DNA of 64,000 nt from Streptomyces griseus (GTDB taxonomy: Bacteria; Actinomycetota; Actinomycetes; Nanopelagicales; Nanopelagicaceae): positions 1 to 64,000 of the forward strand of contig CAMCYO010000009.1 in assembly GCA_945884695.1 (NCBI GenBank), given 5' to 3'. This document shows, in pieces, positions 33,197 through 42,343 of the stretch. The first letter of the stretch is position 1, and each line of letters starts with the position of its first letter. A program made the translations under genes and the position numbers. The notes below the pieces were generated by a model that saw only the letters and a program-made list of their open reading frames with translations, searched no databases and had not been told where the DNA came from.

Positions 33197-34000
33197 GTGA
33201 GTGCGAACGAAATTACCTTTCCGCCTCCGCATGGAAAGCCACTTGGAACAAATCGAGCATATAAATTTTCTGCCAGTGTATTAATCCCAGTCATTAAGGC
33301 CATCGCAATACTTGATTGGCGAGGGAGTGAAAATATTCCTGCCAAAGGACCAGCCATTGTGGCAAGCAACCACCTCTCATATTCGGATGTTTTTTTCTTG
33401 GCTCATTTCCTTTACAAAAACGGACGAGCACCTCGATTCATTGGCAAAGCTTCCTTATTTAAAGTTCCTATCTTTGGACAGATCATTAGAGCCGCAGAGC
33501 AAATTCCAGTTGATCGAGAGAGCCAAGATGCAACGCGCGCACTTGATTTTGCTGTGGCAGCTTTGAGACAAGGTCACATGATTGGAATTTATCCTGAGGG
33601 CACACTTACTCGTGATGAAAACTTATGGCCTATGGTTGCTAAAACTGGAATCGCTCGCCTTGCGATCATTACAAAAATTCCTGTCATTCCTATTGTTGCT
33701 TGGGGACCTGAGAAAGTATTACCTCGATATGGGAAAATTCCACACCTCTGGCCACGTACTAAAGTCACGTATTGGGCCGGAACCCCTATCGACTTATCGC
33801 GCTGGTATGGGCGGGAATCAGATCCTGATGCGCTCATTGAGGCGACCGCCTTGATTATGAAGGTTCTGACGACAATGCTTGAGCAATTACGTTCAGAGAG
33901 CGCTCCACTAATACCATTTGACCCGCACCTTTCGGATTTACCTAGGACAGGTAATTTTAAGAAGCTTCAAAAAAACGCAAGGAAGAAGGCGGGGCAGTGA
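33197..34000 (+). CDS. plsC: 1-acyl-sn-glycerol-3-phosphate acyltransferase
   Basis: Membrane-associated acyltransferase making phosphatidic acid, 267 residues, GTG start. The catalytic H-x4-D motif is SNHLSYSDVFF; the second motif is YPEGTLTRDE. The position before gpsA (glycerol-3-phosphate supply) supports a phospholipid role. It overlaps gpsA by a GTGATG junction. Confidence 0.92.
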   Translation: MSANEITFPPPHGKPLGTNRAYKFSASVLIPVIKAIAILDWRGSENIPAKGPAIVASNHLSYSDVFFLAHFLYKNGRAPRFIGKASLFKVPIFGQIIRAAEQIPVDRESQDATRALDFAVAALRQGHMIGIYPEGTLTRDENLWPMVAKTGIARLAIITKIPVIPIVAWGPEKVLPRYGKIPHLWPRTKVTYWAGTPIDLSRWYGRESDPDALIEATALIMKVLTTMLEQLRSESAPLIPFDPHLSDLPRTGNFKKLQKNARKKAGQ

Positions 34001-35007
34001 TGAGTTCGGTATCAGTATTGGGCGCAGGCGCGTGGGGAACAACCCTGGCCCAAGTCTTATCTGATGCCGGAAATGATGTCGTGTTGTGGGGTCGTAGCGC
34101 AGATGTCATTAATGAAATCAGTAACTCTCGTACCAACGCACGGTATCTGCCGGGTATTACATTGCCGTCAAACATTAAAGCAACAGGCGATTTTTCCGAG
34201 GCCATGGCTCATTCTCAAACCTTAGTTCTTGCAATTCCTGCACAAAACTTGCGCTCAAAACTGAAAGAGTGGAAGCCTGAAATCTCTTCCAACGCAACGC
34301 TCATAAGTACGGTTAAGGGAATTGAAGTCTCTACGCTGATGCGGATGTCAGAAGTTGTTGTTGATGTACTTGGCGTTCGACCATCACAAGTAGGAATCAT
34401 TACAGGGCCCAATCTTGCGCAGGAGATGGCTCAACGCGAACCCGCCGGCGCGGTTGCAGCTGCAGATTCTGAAGCACTTTCACATCAGATCCAAGCGCTC
34501 TTTCGCACTAATTATTATCGGGTATATGCATCAACAGATGTTTTGGGATGCGAAATGGCTGGCGCTGTAAAAAGCATTATTGCTTTAGGTGTTGGCATTG
34601 CAGTCGGATTGAAGTTGGGTGAAAACACGCAATCGATGCTTGTTACTCGTGGCCTTAATGAAGTTGCCAGGTTGGCAGCCGCACACGGTGCAGATCCTCT
34701 CAGCGTTGCAGGTCTTGCTGGAATGGGCGACTTAGTAGCCAGTTGTGCATCACCACTTTCCCGAAACAGAACTTTTGGCGAAGCACTTGGTCGCGGTGGA
34801 ACGATGGAATATGCCCAGCAACATGGTGCAACAACTGTTGAAGGTGTTGCATCTGCTGGAGCAGTTGTTGAACTTGCTCACCGTGTTGGCGTTGAAGTAC
34901 CTGTTATTGAGGCAGTTGCCGATGTAGTAAAAGGTGCAATAACTCCAGCGCAAGCGCTCGAGCGATTAATGGAAATCAGCACGCGCTCCGAGGATTTCAT
35001 CAAATGA
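34000..35007 (+). CDS. gpsA: Glycerol-3-phosphate dehydrogenase [NAD(P)+]
   Basis: Makes sn-glycerol 3-phosphate for phospholipids, 335 residues. The nucleotide motif GAGAWGTTLAQ is at the N terminus. GPNLAQEMAQREPAG and the lysine in EMAGAVKSIIALGVG are conserved, as is AGMGDLVASCASPLSRN. Start ATG at 34000 overlaps the plsC stop; GTG at 33997 is an alternative. It overlaps ddl by 4 bases. Confidence 0.96.
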   Translation: MSSVSVLGAGAWGTTLAQVLSDAGNDVVLWGRSADVINEISNSRTNARYLPGITLPSNIKATGDFSEAMAHSQTLVLAIPAQNLRSKLKEWKPEISSNATLISTVKGIEVSTLMRMSEVVVDVLGVRPSQVGIITGPNLAQEMAQREPAGAVAAADSEALSHQIQALFRTNYYRVYASTDVLGCEMAGAVKSIIALGVGIAVGLKLGENTQSMLVTRGLNEVARLAAAHGADPLSVAGLAGMGDLVASCASPLSRNRTFGEALGRGGTMEYAQQHGATTVEGVASAGAVVELAHRVGVEVPVIEAVADVVKGAITPAQALERLMEISTRSEDFIK

Positions 35008-36062
35008 GCAAAATAGTTGTAGCCATTCTGTGTGGCGGTCGCAGTAGCGAACATGAAATTTCATGTATTTCAGCAGGTGGAATTCTCTCTGCCCTAGACC
35101 GCACTCGATATGAGCCAATCCTTATAGGCATTACGCGCACTTCTGGACGTTGGGTTTTAATGCCAGAAAACTCAGAACTTTCGATTGTGAACGGAGTTTT
35201 ACCTAGCGTTCCAGAAACTGGCGATCTTGTTAACACTGACATCGCAGGTTTTAGTGTCAACGGAAAACCACTTCGGATCGATCTTATTTTTCCAGCACTT
35301 CATGGAACTTTTGGTGAAGATGGAACTATCCAAGGTTTTTGTGAGATAGCCAATATCCCTTACGTTGGTAGCGGGGTCTTGGCATCTGCTGTTGCCATGG
35401 ATAAATCATTTGCTAAACCAATATTCGCCTCCGGTGGCATGAGCGTTGCAGAAGGCATCGTCATTACTGCAGAGCGTTGGCGAGCCGAGAAAGCAACATG
35501 TGAAAGCGTGGTTGGAGCGCTTTCCTTTCCTCTCTTTGTGAAACCATCTCGAGGTGGTTCGAGCAGAGGAACAGCTAAAGTAAAAACTGCAAATCAACTT
35601 GCCTCAGCGATAGATGACGCACTGCGCTTTGATAGCAAAGTATTGATTGAAGAAGCAGTAATTGGGCGTGAAATCGAATGTGCAGTTCTTGAAGTTGATG
35701 GAGCACTTGTCACATCTCCTCCAGGAGAAATTCAGATTGATAAGAAATACGAGTTTTATGACTTTGATGCCAAGTATCTAGATGGTGCAACAACTGCAAT
35801 TATCCCAGCTCAAATTCCAGAAGCAGCCTCAAAAGAAATTGAGCGGCAAGCAGCGCAAGCCTTTAGAGCTCTAGGCTGCAGTGGGTTGGCACGAGTGGAT
35901 TTCTTTTACTGTGAAGATGGTCAGATTGTTATCAACGAACTCAACACGATGCCTGGCTTTACTCCAACTTCGATGTATCCACGCCTATTGGCCTCACGGG
36001 GTATTACTTATACGCAAATCATTGATGAGCTCATGAAGAGCGCATTGACTAGAAAGTTTTAG
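35004..36062 (+). CDS. ddl: D-alanine--D-alanine ligase
   Basis: ATP-grasp enzyme of peptidoglycan synthesis, 352 residues. N-terminal LCGGRSSEHEISCISA, central LFVKPSRGGSSRGTAKV, EFYDFDAKYLDG and C-terminal INELNTMPGFTPTSMYPRL are family signatures. The YDFDAKYLDG omega-loop tyrosine is that of D-Ala-D-Ala rather than D-Ala-D-Lac ligases. It converges with the small AsnC-type gene, overlapping its end by 4 bases. Confidence 0.96.
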   Translation: MSKIVVAILCGGRSSEHEISCISAGGILSALDRTRYEPILIGITRTSGRWVLMPENSELSIVNGVLPSVPETGDLVNTDIAGFSVNGKPLRIDLIFPALHGTFGEDGTIQGFCEIANIPYVGSGVLASAVAMDKSFAKPIFASGGMSVAEGIVITAERWRAEKATCESVVGALSFPLFVKPSRGGSSRGTAKVKTANQLASAIDDALRFDSKVLIEEAVIGREIECAVLEVDGALVTSPPGEIQIDKKYEFYDFDAKYLDGATTAIIPAQIPEAASKEIERQAAQAFRALGCSGLARVDFFYCEDGQIVINELNTMPGFTPTSMYPRLLASRGITYTQIIDELMKSALTRKF

Positions 36063-36295
36063 TAGTTAGTAACTGGGCAGGTAAGTGTTCGTGTGATGCC
36101 AGCAACTGCTTGAACTTTAGACAAGATAACTCGTCCAAAATCTTCCATGCTTGGTGCTTCAGCACGCATGATGACATCGTATGGACCAGTAACGCCTTCA
36201 GCTAATGTCACTCCTGGGATTGCAGAGACAGCATGAGCCACGCTGGATGCTTTTCCAACTTCGGTCTGAATCAAGATGTAAGCCTGTATTGTCAT
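36059..36295 (-). CDS. Stand-alone Lrp/AsnC ligand-binding (RAM) domain protein
   Basis: 78 residues, MTIQAYILIQTEVGKASSVAH, matching only the C-terminal effector domain of Lrp/AsnC regulators; there is no helix-turn-helix. Such single-domain proteins occur at this place (between ddl and thiL) in many actinobacteria. They probably bind amino acids and may oligomerize with full-length Lrp proteins. Its divergent 5' region contains a long inverted repeat. Confidence 0.88.
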   Translation of the reverse strand: MTIQAYILIQTEVGKASSVAHAVSAIPGVTLAEGVTGPYDVIMRAEAPSMEDFGRVILSKVQAVAGITRTLTCPVTNY

Positions 36296-36321
36296 TGCGA
36301 TTCCCTTCGTGGAGTCGGTCT

Positions 36322-36349
36322 TTTGCGGAGTTGAACAACTCCACGCAAA
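36322..36349. promoter_or_regulatory. Inverted repeat between the RAM gene and thiL
   Basis: GGAGTTG, AA, CAACTCC is a perfect 16-base palindrome at 36327-36342. It is flanked by TTTGC and GCAAA, which extend the stem past a 2-base bulge. It lies 27 bases before the RAM gene start and 64 before thiL. It could be an operator or a leader hairpin; no T-run follows. Confidence 0.5.
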
Positions 36350-36412
36350 GATACCGCATCTTCAAAGAATCTGGCAGTGGGGTTTTTCTTCACTCACCCG
36401 TAGGCTACGTAC

Positions 36413-37369
36413 GTGAAAGAAGCCGAGATCATCGCGCAATTAGCGAAAATTTTTGCAATTCCGCAATCAGATAGAGCTAATTCACGCATCATTATGGGCA
36501 TTGGTGATGACGGAGCAGTGGTTGCGCCATCGCCACATAATTGGGTAATCACTACCGACATGGCGGTTGAAGGAGTCCATTTCCAACAAGGTTGGTCTAG
36601 CGCCTATGAAATCGGAGGCAAAATCACCAGTGCTAATTTGGCCGATATCTTTGCAATGGGTGCGACCCCACATCACCTTGTAGTTGCTCTTTCACTTACC
36701 GGCAATGAAAGCATGAATTGGATTAGTGAATTAGCAATGGGCATGAATGAAGAAGCCCAAAGCGTTGGTGCCTTTATCGTCGGTGGCGATATTGCAAGAG
36801 GCGCACAAATAACAATTGCTATGACGGCGGTGGGAGAAGTTGATAAACCCATATTGCGCTCCGGTGCACGCGCAGGTGATCAGATAGTTCTTTCGGGGCT
36901 GCCAGGTTGGTCGTGTGCTGGTTTATATCTTCTGAGCAATCGCGTTGCAGTGGGAAATCTGCGCAATAAGCGAAGCGCTGAAAGAGCACTCGCTCAATTT
37001 CGTGCCCCCGATGTGCGCTATGCCGATGCGATAGCTATGGCCGTGGCGCATAGTTTGTGCGATATCAGCGATGGATTGCTGGCTCAAGGTCAACAAATGG
37101 CACAGGCATCAAGCGCCAAATTTGACATTGATTCAGGCAAACTTTCTAGCCATCCTGAGTTTGAAGAATTAAAGAAGTTGGCAGATGAAGTGGGCGCAGA
37201 TATTTGGGATTGGGTATGTGCAGGGGGAGAAGATCACGTATTTTTGGCAACGGGTGTGAATATTCCAGGGTTTGACATCGGCATAGTAAAAGAGGCAAAA
37301 ACAGGATTAGCAGGAATTGAATTACAAGGTATTACTAAAGCCCCGAAAGGCTTCACACACTTTTCTTAG
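36413..37369 (+). CDS. thiL: Thiamine-monophosphate kinase
   Basis: Last step of thiamine diphosphate synthesis, 318 residues, GTG start. [10 protein letters not shown] near residue 24, [11 protein letters not shown], and GGDIARG are the AIR-synthase-fold signatures; DISDGLLAQ and the C-terminal [11 protein letters not shown] are also typical. Its end overlaps rpmB (opposite strand) by 4 bases. No TPP riboswitch is visible upstream. Confidence 0.94.
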   Translation: MKEAEIIAQLAKIFAIPQSDRANSRIIMGIGDDGAVVAPSPHNWVITTDMAVEGVHFQQGWSSAYEIGGKITSANLADIFAMGATPHHLVVALSLTGNESMNWISELAMGMNEEAQSVGAFIVGGDIARGAQITIAMTAVGEVDKPILRSGARAGDQIVLSGLPGWSCAGLYLLSNRVAVGNLRNKRSAERALAQFRAPDVRYADAIAMAVAHSLCDISDGLLAQGQQMAQASSAKFDIDSGKLSSHPEFEELKKLADEVGADIWDWVCAGGEDHVFLATGVNIPGFDIGIVKEAKTGLAGIELQGITKAPKGFTHFS

Positions 37370-37551
37370 CGCTTTACTTTGCCAGCCTTAAGGCAAGAAG
37401 TGCAGACATTCTGACGCTTTGATGTTCCGCCAATAAGTGTGCGCACGCGTTGGATATTTGGATTCCAGCGACGACGTGTCTTTACTTGTGAGTGCGAGAC
37501 GTTATTGCCAAAGCTGGGGCCCTTGCCACAGATATCGCATGTTGCTGCCAT
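37366..37551 (-). CDS. rpmB: 50S ribosomal protein L28
   Basis: 61 residues, [21 protein letters not shown]. This is the zinc-binding form: cysteines are paired as CDIC and CTSC. A good AAAAGGAG lies upstream of the ATG, and TATATAAAAT further upstream may be part of its promoter. It is divergent from recG, as in other actinobacteria. Confidence 0.96.
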   Translation of the reverse strand: MAATCDICGKGPSFGNNVSHSQVKTRRRWNPNIQRVRTLIGGTSKRQNVCTSCLKAGKVKR

Positions 37552-37582
37552 CGTCGTACTCCTTTTGAGATTTTATATATGT

Positions 37583-37626
37583 CCTTGTGAACGGGGGTAA
37601 GGGTAGCGCGTACCCCTAGTTCAAGG
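37583..37626. promoter_or_regulatory. Long interrupted palindrome in the rpmB-recG divergent region
   Basis: CCTT, GAAC and GGGGTA on the left pair in order with TACCCC, GTTC and AAGG on the right, with an 11-base loop and small bulges. It lies 32 bases upstream of the rpmB start and 77 upstream of recG. It could be a regulatory site or a leader hairpin of a recG transcript. No T-run follows. Confidence 0.4.
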
Positions 37627-37702
37627 CGAATCCGTTCAAAAGGGCGCAAATTCCTGCATAGAGTCGCACAATATTGGGGTACTCGTTCGAGACAATGTCT
37701 CC

Positions 37703-39874
37703 ATGGCCACGCTTGAGAGCAAACTTGTCGACGTTGTCGGTGATCGCACGGCCAAAGTTCTAGCTACAACAATTGGCGCAAAAACTGTTGATGATTTACT
37801 CCGCCACTATCCACGTAGGTATGTCGTTCGTGGTGAATTGACGGATATCTCAACCCTGAAAGAAGATGATGAAGTCACAATTTTGGCCGAGATTCATAGT
37901 GCAAATACCAGGACACTACAAGGGCGCAAAGGCACAATTTTAGAAGTAGTGGTTACTGACGGAACTGCAAAACTTTCCTTAACTTTTTTCAATCAACCAT
38001 GGCGTGAGCGCGAGATGCGAGTTGGTCGTCAAGGACTCTTTGCGGGCAAAGTCGGAGTCTTTAAAGGAAAACGGCAACTGGCTCACCCCGATTATGAACT
38101 CATTCCCGAAGGTTCTGATGTTGATAGCGCAGTGGATGATTTTGCAGGTAAATATCTGCCCGTATACCCAGCAACATCAAAGTTGCCTTCATGGAAAATC
38201 GCGCAATGTATTGATTTGGCAATTGAGGCTTTAGATGAGTTGCCCGATTTTCTCCCTGAGCAGATTCGGATAAAGCATGGGTATCCAACGCTCAAAGAAG
38301 CGTTAGTTAATCTGCACCAGCCTCACGATATTGATCAGGCTGATTTAGCTCGCCAACGGTTAACTTTTGATGAAGCTTTCTTACTGCAATTGTTACTCGT
38401 AGTTCGAAGAGCTGAACTGAAAAAACTTAATGCAACTGCAAGACCTACTAGATCAGGTGGGCTCTTAGAAGCTTTTGATTCCTCCTTACCTTTCACATTG
38501 ACCGCAGGTCAACGCGATGTAATTGCTGAAATTGAAAGAGATATGTCGGCATCACATCCGATGCACCGTCTCTTGCAGGGTGAAGTGGGTTCTGGAAAAA
38601 CTGTTGTTGCAATCCGTGCAGCGCTTGCAGTTATTGATAGTGGGGGACAAGCGGCCATTTTGGCACCCACTGAAGTACTAGCAGGTCAACATATGCGCAC
38701 TCTGGAAAAACTTTTAGGGCCACTGGCACAAGGCGGAATGCTAGGTGGATCAGAACATGCAACACAGATTGCACTTATTACTGGTTCACAATCTGCAGTT
38801 GCACGAAAAGAATCACTCACCCTTGCTTCAAATGGGCAAGCAGGGATAATCGTTGGCACGCATGCTCTTTTAGGTCAGAGTGTTGCATTTTCTGATTTGG
38901 GATTAATTGTCGTAGATGAGCAACACCGCTTTGGTGTTGAGCAAAGAGATGCACTCAAAGCAAAAGCCGAATTCCCACCTCACTTGTTAGTTATGACAGC
39001 AACACCAATTCCCCGCACAGTTGCAATGACTGTCTTTGGCGATTTAGATATTTCTACACTTCGCGAGTTACCGTTGGGGCGCCAACCCATTACAACTCAT
39101 GTCATTCCCGCTTTAGATAAGCCCGCATTTTTGGAGCGCGCTTGGGAGCGCATTCGCGAAGAAGTAGCCAAAGGCCATCAAGCATATGTAGTGGCTCCGC
39201 GAATAAGCGCAACTGATTCAACCAGTAGCGATATGGATTTCCTCTTTGGCACAACATCCACACCTGTTGTGAGCGTTGAGGAGTTAGCGCCAACTCTGCA
39301 TGCCGGCCCACTTAAGGGCCTTCGTATTGCGATTTTGCACGGACAGCTTTCCACTGATGAAAAGAACACCACGATGCAAGCCTTCTCTGATGGAGAGATC
39401 GATGTTCTTATATCAACAACCGTTATTGAAGTAGGTGTGGATGTTCCCAATGCAACAATCATGGTGGTCATGGATGCAGATCGCTTTGGAGTTTCCCAAC
39501 TCCATCAGCTACGCGGGCGAATCGGCCGGGGATCCTCTGCAGGACTTTGCTTACTCGTTACCAGCGCTGGACCAGAGGCACCTTCTCGCTTAAGACTCGA
39601 TGCCGTTGCAAGCACACTCGACGGATTTGAATTATCGCGCATTGATTTAGAGCAACGTCGCGAAGGAGATGTACTAGGAGTCAGCCAATCTGGAACGCGT
39701 TCACATCTTCGCTTGCTCCGAGTCTTACGTGATGAGGGACTCATTGATGTTGCCAGAACAGATGCTCAAGAAATAGTTTCCCAAGATGCCTTGTTGGCTC
39801 ATTGGCCTCAATTAGCGCAAGAATTGAAACTTTTACAAGCAGATGAGATGGCTGAATATATTGATAAAGGTTGA
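37703..39874 (+). CDS. recG: ATP-dependent DNA helicase RecG
   Basis: Remodels stalled replication forks and branched DNA, 723 residues. The N-terminal wedge domain contains the OB fold (about residues 60-150). Helicase motifs are LQGEVGSGKTVVA (I), LAPTEVLA, DEQHRFGVEQR (II), MTATPIPRT (III), STTVIEVGVDVPNA and QLRGRIGRG (VI). rsmD follows 15 bases later. Confidence 0.96.
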   Translation: MATLESKLVDVVGDRTAKVLATTIGAKTVDDLLRHYPRRYVVRGELTDISTLKEDDEVTILAEIHSANTRTLQGRKGTILEVVVTDGTAKLSLTFFNQPWREREMRVGRQGLFAGKVGVFKGKRQLAHPDYELIPEGSDVDSAVDDFAGKYLPVYPATSKLPSWKIAQCIDLAIEALDELPDFLPEQIRIKHGYPTLKEALVNLHQPHDIDQADLARQRLTFDEAFLLQLLLVVRRAELKKLNATARPTRSGGLLEAFDSSLPFTLTAGQRDVIAEIERDMSASHPMHRLLQGEVGSGKTVVAIRAALAVIDSGGQAAILAPTEVLAGQHMRTLEKLLGPLAQGGMLGGSEHATQIALITGSQSAVARKESLTLASNGQAGIIVGTHALLGQSVAFSDLGLIVVDEQHRFGVEQRDALKAKAEFPPHLLVMTATPIPRTVAMTVFGDLDISTLRELPLGRQPITTHVIPALDKPAFLERAWERIREEVAKGHQAYVVAPRISATDSTSSDMDFLFGTTSTPVVSVEELAPTLHAGPLKGLRIAILHGQLSTDEKNTTMQAFSDGEIDVLISTTVIEVGVDVPNATIMVVMDADRFGVSQLHQLRGRIGRGSSAGLCLLVTSAGPEAPSRLRLDAVASTLDGFELSRIDLEQRREGDVLGVSQSGTRSHLRLLRVLRDEGLIDVARTDAQEIVSQDALLAHWPQLAQELKLLQADEMAEYIDKG

Positions 39875-39889
39875 AAGTAGAATATTGCC

Positions 39890-40462
39890 ATGAGAATTAT
39901 TGCCGGCCTTGCAAAGGGCAGAACTCTTAGCGCCGTTGGTGGGGCAACCAGACCAACGTCAGATCGGGCGCGTGAGGGACTTTTCTCTTCACTCCTTTCA
40001 GAGTTCGGCGATTTCGTTGGTTTGAATTTTTTAGATTTGTTTGCAGGCTCTGGCGCAATTGGATTAGAGGCGCTCTCTCGTGGCGCATCACTTGTTCACG
40101 CCGTTGAGAAAGAAGAGAGCGCAACTCGTACGATTATGAAAAATGCTGAACTGGTGCAGGCAAGCAAAACCACCGGAGAGTTTCATCTTTTCTCTATGTC
40201 TGCACAAAAGTTCTTAGAAACTTCTGCACCTACGAGTTACCACATTATTTACATTGATCCGCCTTACGATTTCCCTGACGGTGAATTACAGGTGATTTTA
40301 GAAAAATTAATTGCTGGTAATTTTGTGAGAGCTGATGCTGTCGTGGCAGTGGAGCGCGCGAGCAAGAGCGTGGCAATGAAATGGCCAGAAGGACTAGAGG
40401 GGTTACGTGAGAGAAATTATGGGCAAGCCCACATTTATTATGGCGTTAGCGCTCAAAGTTGA
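39890..40462 (+). CDS. rsmD: 16S rRNA (guanine(966)-N2)-methyltransferase RsmD
   Basis: Methylates G966 of 16S rRNA, 190 residues. GLAKGRTLSAV at the N terminus, then RPTSDRAREGLFSSL, the SAM motif LDLFAGSGAIGLEALSRGA and the catalytic IDPPYDF. coaD follows directly, the usual order. Confidence 0.95.
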   Translation: MRIIAGLAKGRTLSAVGGATRPTSDRAREGLFSSLLSEFGDFVGLNFLDLFAGSGAIGLEALSRGASLVHAVEKEESATRTIMKNAELVQASKTTGEFHLFSMSAQKFLETSAPTSYHIIYIDPPYDFPDGELQVILEKLIAGNFVRADAVVAVERASKSVAMKWPEGLEGLRERNYGQAHIYYGVSAQS

Positions 40463-40507
40463 TTGTCAAAATGGATTACCGGGGCAATCATTGCTAGCGT
40501 GGGCATT

Positions 40508-40987
40508 ATGAGAAGCGCTGTGTGCCCGGGATCCTTTGATCCAATCACTTTTGGACACCTGGATATCATCGAACGAGCCAGTCAGCATTTCGATCAAGTC
40601 ATTGTGGCGGTTATGGAAAATCGCACCAAGTCCAGCCTTTTTACTGTTCAAGAGCGTCTAGAGATGATTAGTGAAAATACAAAGAAGTTTCCAAATGTTG
40701 TAGTTGATTCCTGGCATGGACTACTCGTTGATTTCTGCAAATCAAAAGGCATCGATTCCATAGTCAAAGGACTTCGCGCAGTTACAGATTTTGATTATGA
40801 ACTTCAAATGGCTCAAGTGAACTTGCAAGCAGCAAATGTTGAGACCATGTTCATGGCAACAGCGCCAGCTCATTCATTTCTATCCTCATCTTTAGTAAAA
40901 GAGTTAGCAAATTACAGTGGAGATGTCTCCACGATGGTTCCACTTAATGTCAATGAAGCGCTACGCGCCCGTCTAGCAGGGAAGTAA
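40508..40987 (+). CDS. coaD: Phosphopantetheine adenylyltransferase
   Basis: Penultimate step of coenzyme A synthesis, 159 residues. The family begins MRSAVCPGSFDPITFGHLDI, so the ATG at 40508 is preferred over the upstream in-frame TTG at 40463. The nucleotidyltransferase motif is GSFDPITFGH; ending with SSSLVKELANYSGDVS near the C terminus. Confidence 0.95.
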   Translation: MRSAVCPGSFDPITFGHLDIIERASQHFDQVIVAVMENRTKSSLFTVQERLEMISENTKKFPNVVVDSWHGLLVDFCKSKGIDSIVKGLRAVTDFDYELQMAQVNLQAANVETMFMATAPAHSFLSSSLVKELANYSGDVSTMVPLNVNEALRARLAGK

Positions 40988-40990
40988 CAC

Positions 40991-41473
40991 ATGGATTCCA
41001 TCGAGAAGTTAACTGTGGCCATAACAATGGTTGAAGAAGCCAGAGGTGTTCCACTATCGGCCTCCTGCGTGGTCCATCGCGATGATCTCTTAGAACTATT
41101 AGATGAAGCACGTAACTTATTGCCTCACGATTTTTCTACAGCCCAGAATTTGCTTGCATCAAGGGATGCAATTATGGAAGAGGGTCAAAGTAGCGCCGAG
41201 CAACTCATCGCCCTTGCTAGGGATGAAGTTTCTCGTATGGTGGAGCAAACAGCGATTGTCCAAGCCGCTCGCGAGCAAGCACAAAATATTTTAGATGATG
41301 TACGTGAAACGGCAGACCGCGAGCGCGAAGAAGTTGAGTCCTATATCGATGCTCGTCTTGCAACTCTTGAAGTTATTCTCAATAAGACAATGGATGCAGT
41401 TACTCGCGGTCGCGAGCGCTTAGCCGGCGCCGGTGATAACGACGCTTTGTCACAATTAAACGCTGACAGGTAG
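40991..41473 (+). CDS. SepIVA-like coiled-coil protein
   Basis: 160 residues, almost entirely helical and charged from residue 60 on (DEVSRMVEQTAIVQAAREQA). There is no membrane segment. In mycobacteria the gene just before the DUF177 gene is sepIVA (Rv2927c type), a DivIVA-like septum and polar-growth factor. Same position, similar length and the same charged helical character support a homologous role, but the sequence alone does not prove it. Confidence 0.65.
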   Translation: MDSIEKLTVAITMVEEARGVPLSASCVVHRDDLLELLDEARNLLPHDFSTAQNLLASRDAIMEEGQSSAEQLIALARDEVSRMVEQTAIVQAAREQAQNILDDVRETADREREEVESYIDARLATLEVILNKTMDAVTRGRERLAGAGDNDALSQLNADR

Positions 41474-41478
41474 CACCT

Positions 41479-42051
41479 ATGCCTCGTAGTTCGCAGGTTT
41501 TCTTATTTAACTCTCACGACCTTCCTCGCCGTGCGGGTGAAATGAAGGAATATGCATCTGATATCACCGTTCCAGATCGCGTAGGTATTGATGTCATTGC
41601 GGTATTGCCCGGTGAAGTTATCCATGTGGATCTTCGTTTGGAATCAGTAGCAGAGGGCGTATTAGTGAGTGCGCAAATTGGCGCTATTGCCGATGGCGAA
41701 TGTATGCGATGTTTAGATCCAGTTGAGTTCGACATCAATAGATCAATTCAAGAGCTCTATAGATATGAGCCAGAAAAGGCGCATACAAAAGCTCAACGCA
41801 AACGTGCGCGCCAAGAGCAAGATGAACTTGATGAAGATGAAGAGCTCATGATGGATGGAGATTTCATTAATTTAGAAATTCCGATTCGAGATGCAGTGAT
41901 ATTGGCTTTGCCCATTAATCCACTCTGCGACCTTGAGTGCCAGGGTTTGTGCTCGGTGTGTGGTCAAAAATGGGCTCAATTGCCCGATGACCATGCTCAT
42001 GCTCACATCGACCCTCGTTGGGCTGGACTTGGTCCCCTTGCTGGGCAATAG
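41479..42051 (+). CDS. DUF177 (YceD) family protein
   Basis: 190 residues. Two cysteine pairs, CMRCLDP in the middle and CQGLCSVCG near the C terminus, are typical. A Lys/Arg- then Asp/Glu-rich segment (about residues 96-120) lies between them. YceD family proteins occur next to rpmF almost everywhere and are linked to 23S rRNA processing. rpmF follows after 87 bases. Confidence 0.9.
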   Translation: MPRSSQVFLFNSHDLPRRAGEMKEYASDITVPDRVGIDVIAVLPGEVIHVDLRLESVAEGVLVSAQIGAIADGECMRCLDPVEFDINRSIQELYRYEPEKAHTKAQRKRARQEQDELDEDEELMMDGDFINLEIPIRDAVILALPINPLCDLECQGLCSVCGQKWAQLPDDHAHAHIDPRWAGLGPLAGQ

Positions 42052-42138
42052 GGCCGATTTCAACTATTGGGATCTTTAGGGGATACTTACGCCCTGATGA
42101 ATTTCGCCAGAAATTTCACACAAGAGTAAGGAACGATC

Positions 42139-42312
42139 GTGCCAGTACCAAAGCGAAAAATGTCTCGCTCCAAAACCCGTTCCCGCCGCAGTCAGTGGAA
42201 AACAACTGCAGCAGCACTTGCCGCATGCCCGCAATGCCAGCAACCAAAATTGCAACACACTGCTTGCCCAACATGTGGCATGTACAACCGCCGTCAGGTA
42301 ATCGAGGTCTGA
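42139..42312 (+). CDS. rpmF: 50S ribosomal protein L32
   Basis: 57 residues, GTG start preceded by AAGGAA. It begins VPVPKRKMSRSKTRSRRSQW (Met first in the protein). The four zinc cysteines are in CPQC and CPTCGMYNRRQV. It lies between the DUF177 gene and rnc, the conserved position, and is shorter than 60 residues. Confidence 0.95.
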   Translation: MPVPKRKMSRSKTRSRRSQWKTTAAALAACPQCQQPKLQHTACPTCGMYNRRQVIEV

Positions 42313-42343
42313 TCTGTACTCATCGCTAGTTAAAGCGCTGGGT

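Noticed and set aside
42139-42312. Overlapping 103-residue frame 42018-42329
   Set aside because: Different frame from L32, whose zinc cysteines and position are decisive; the longer frame is a shadow.
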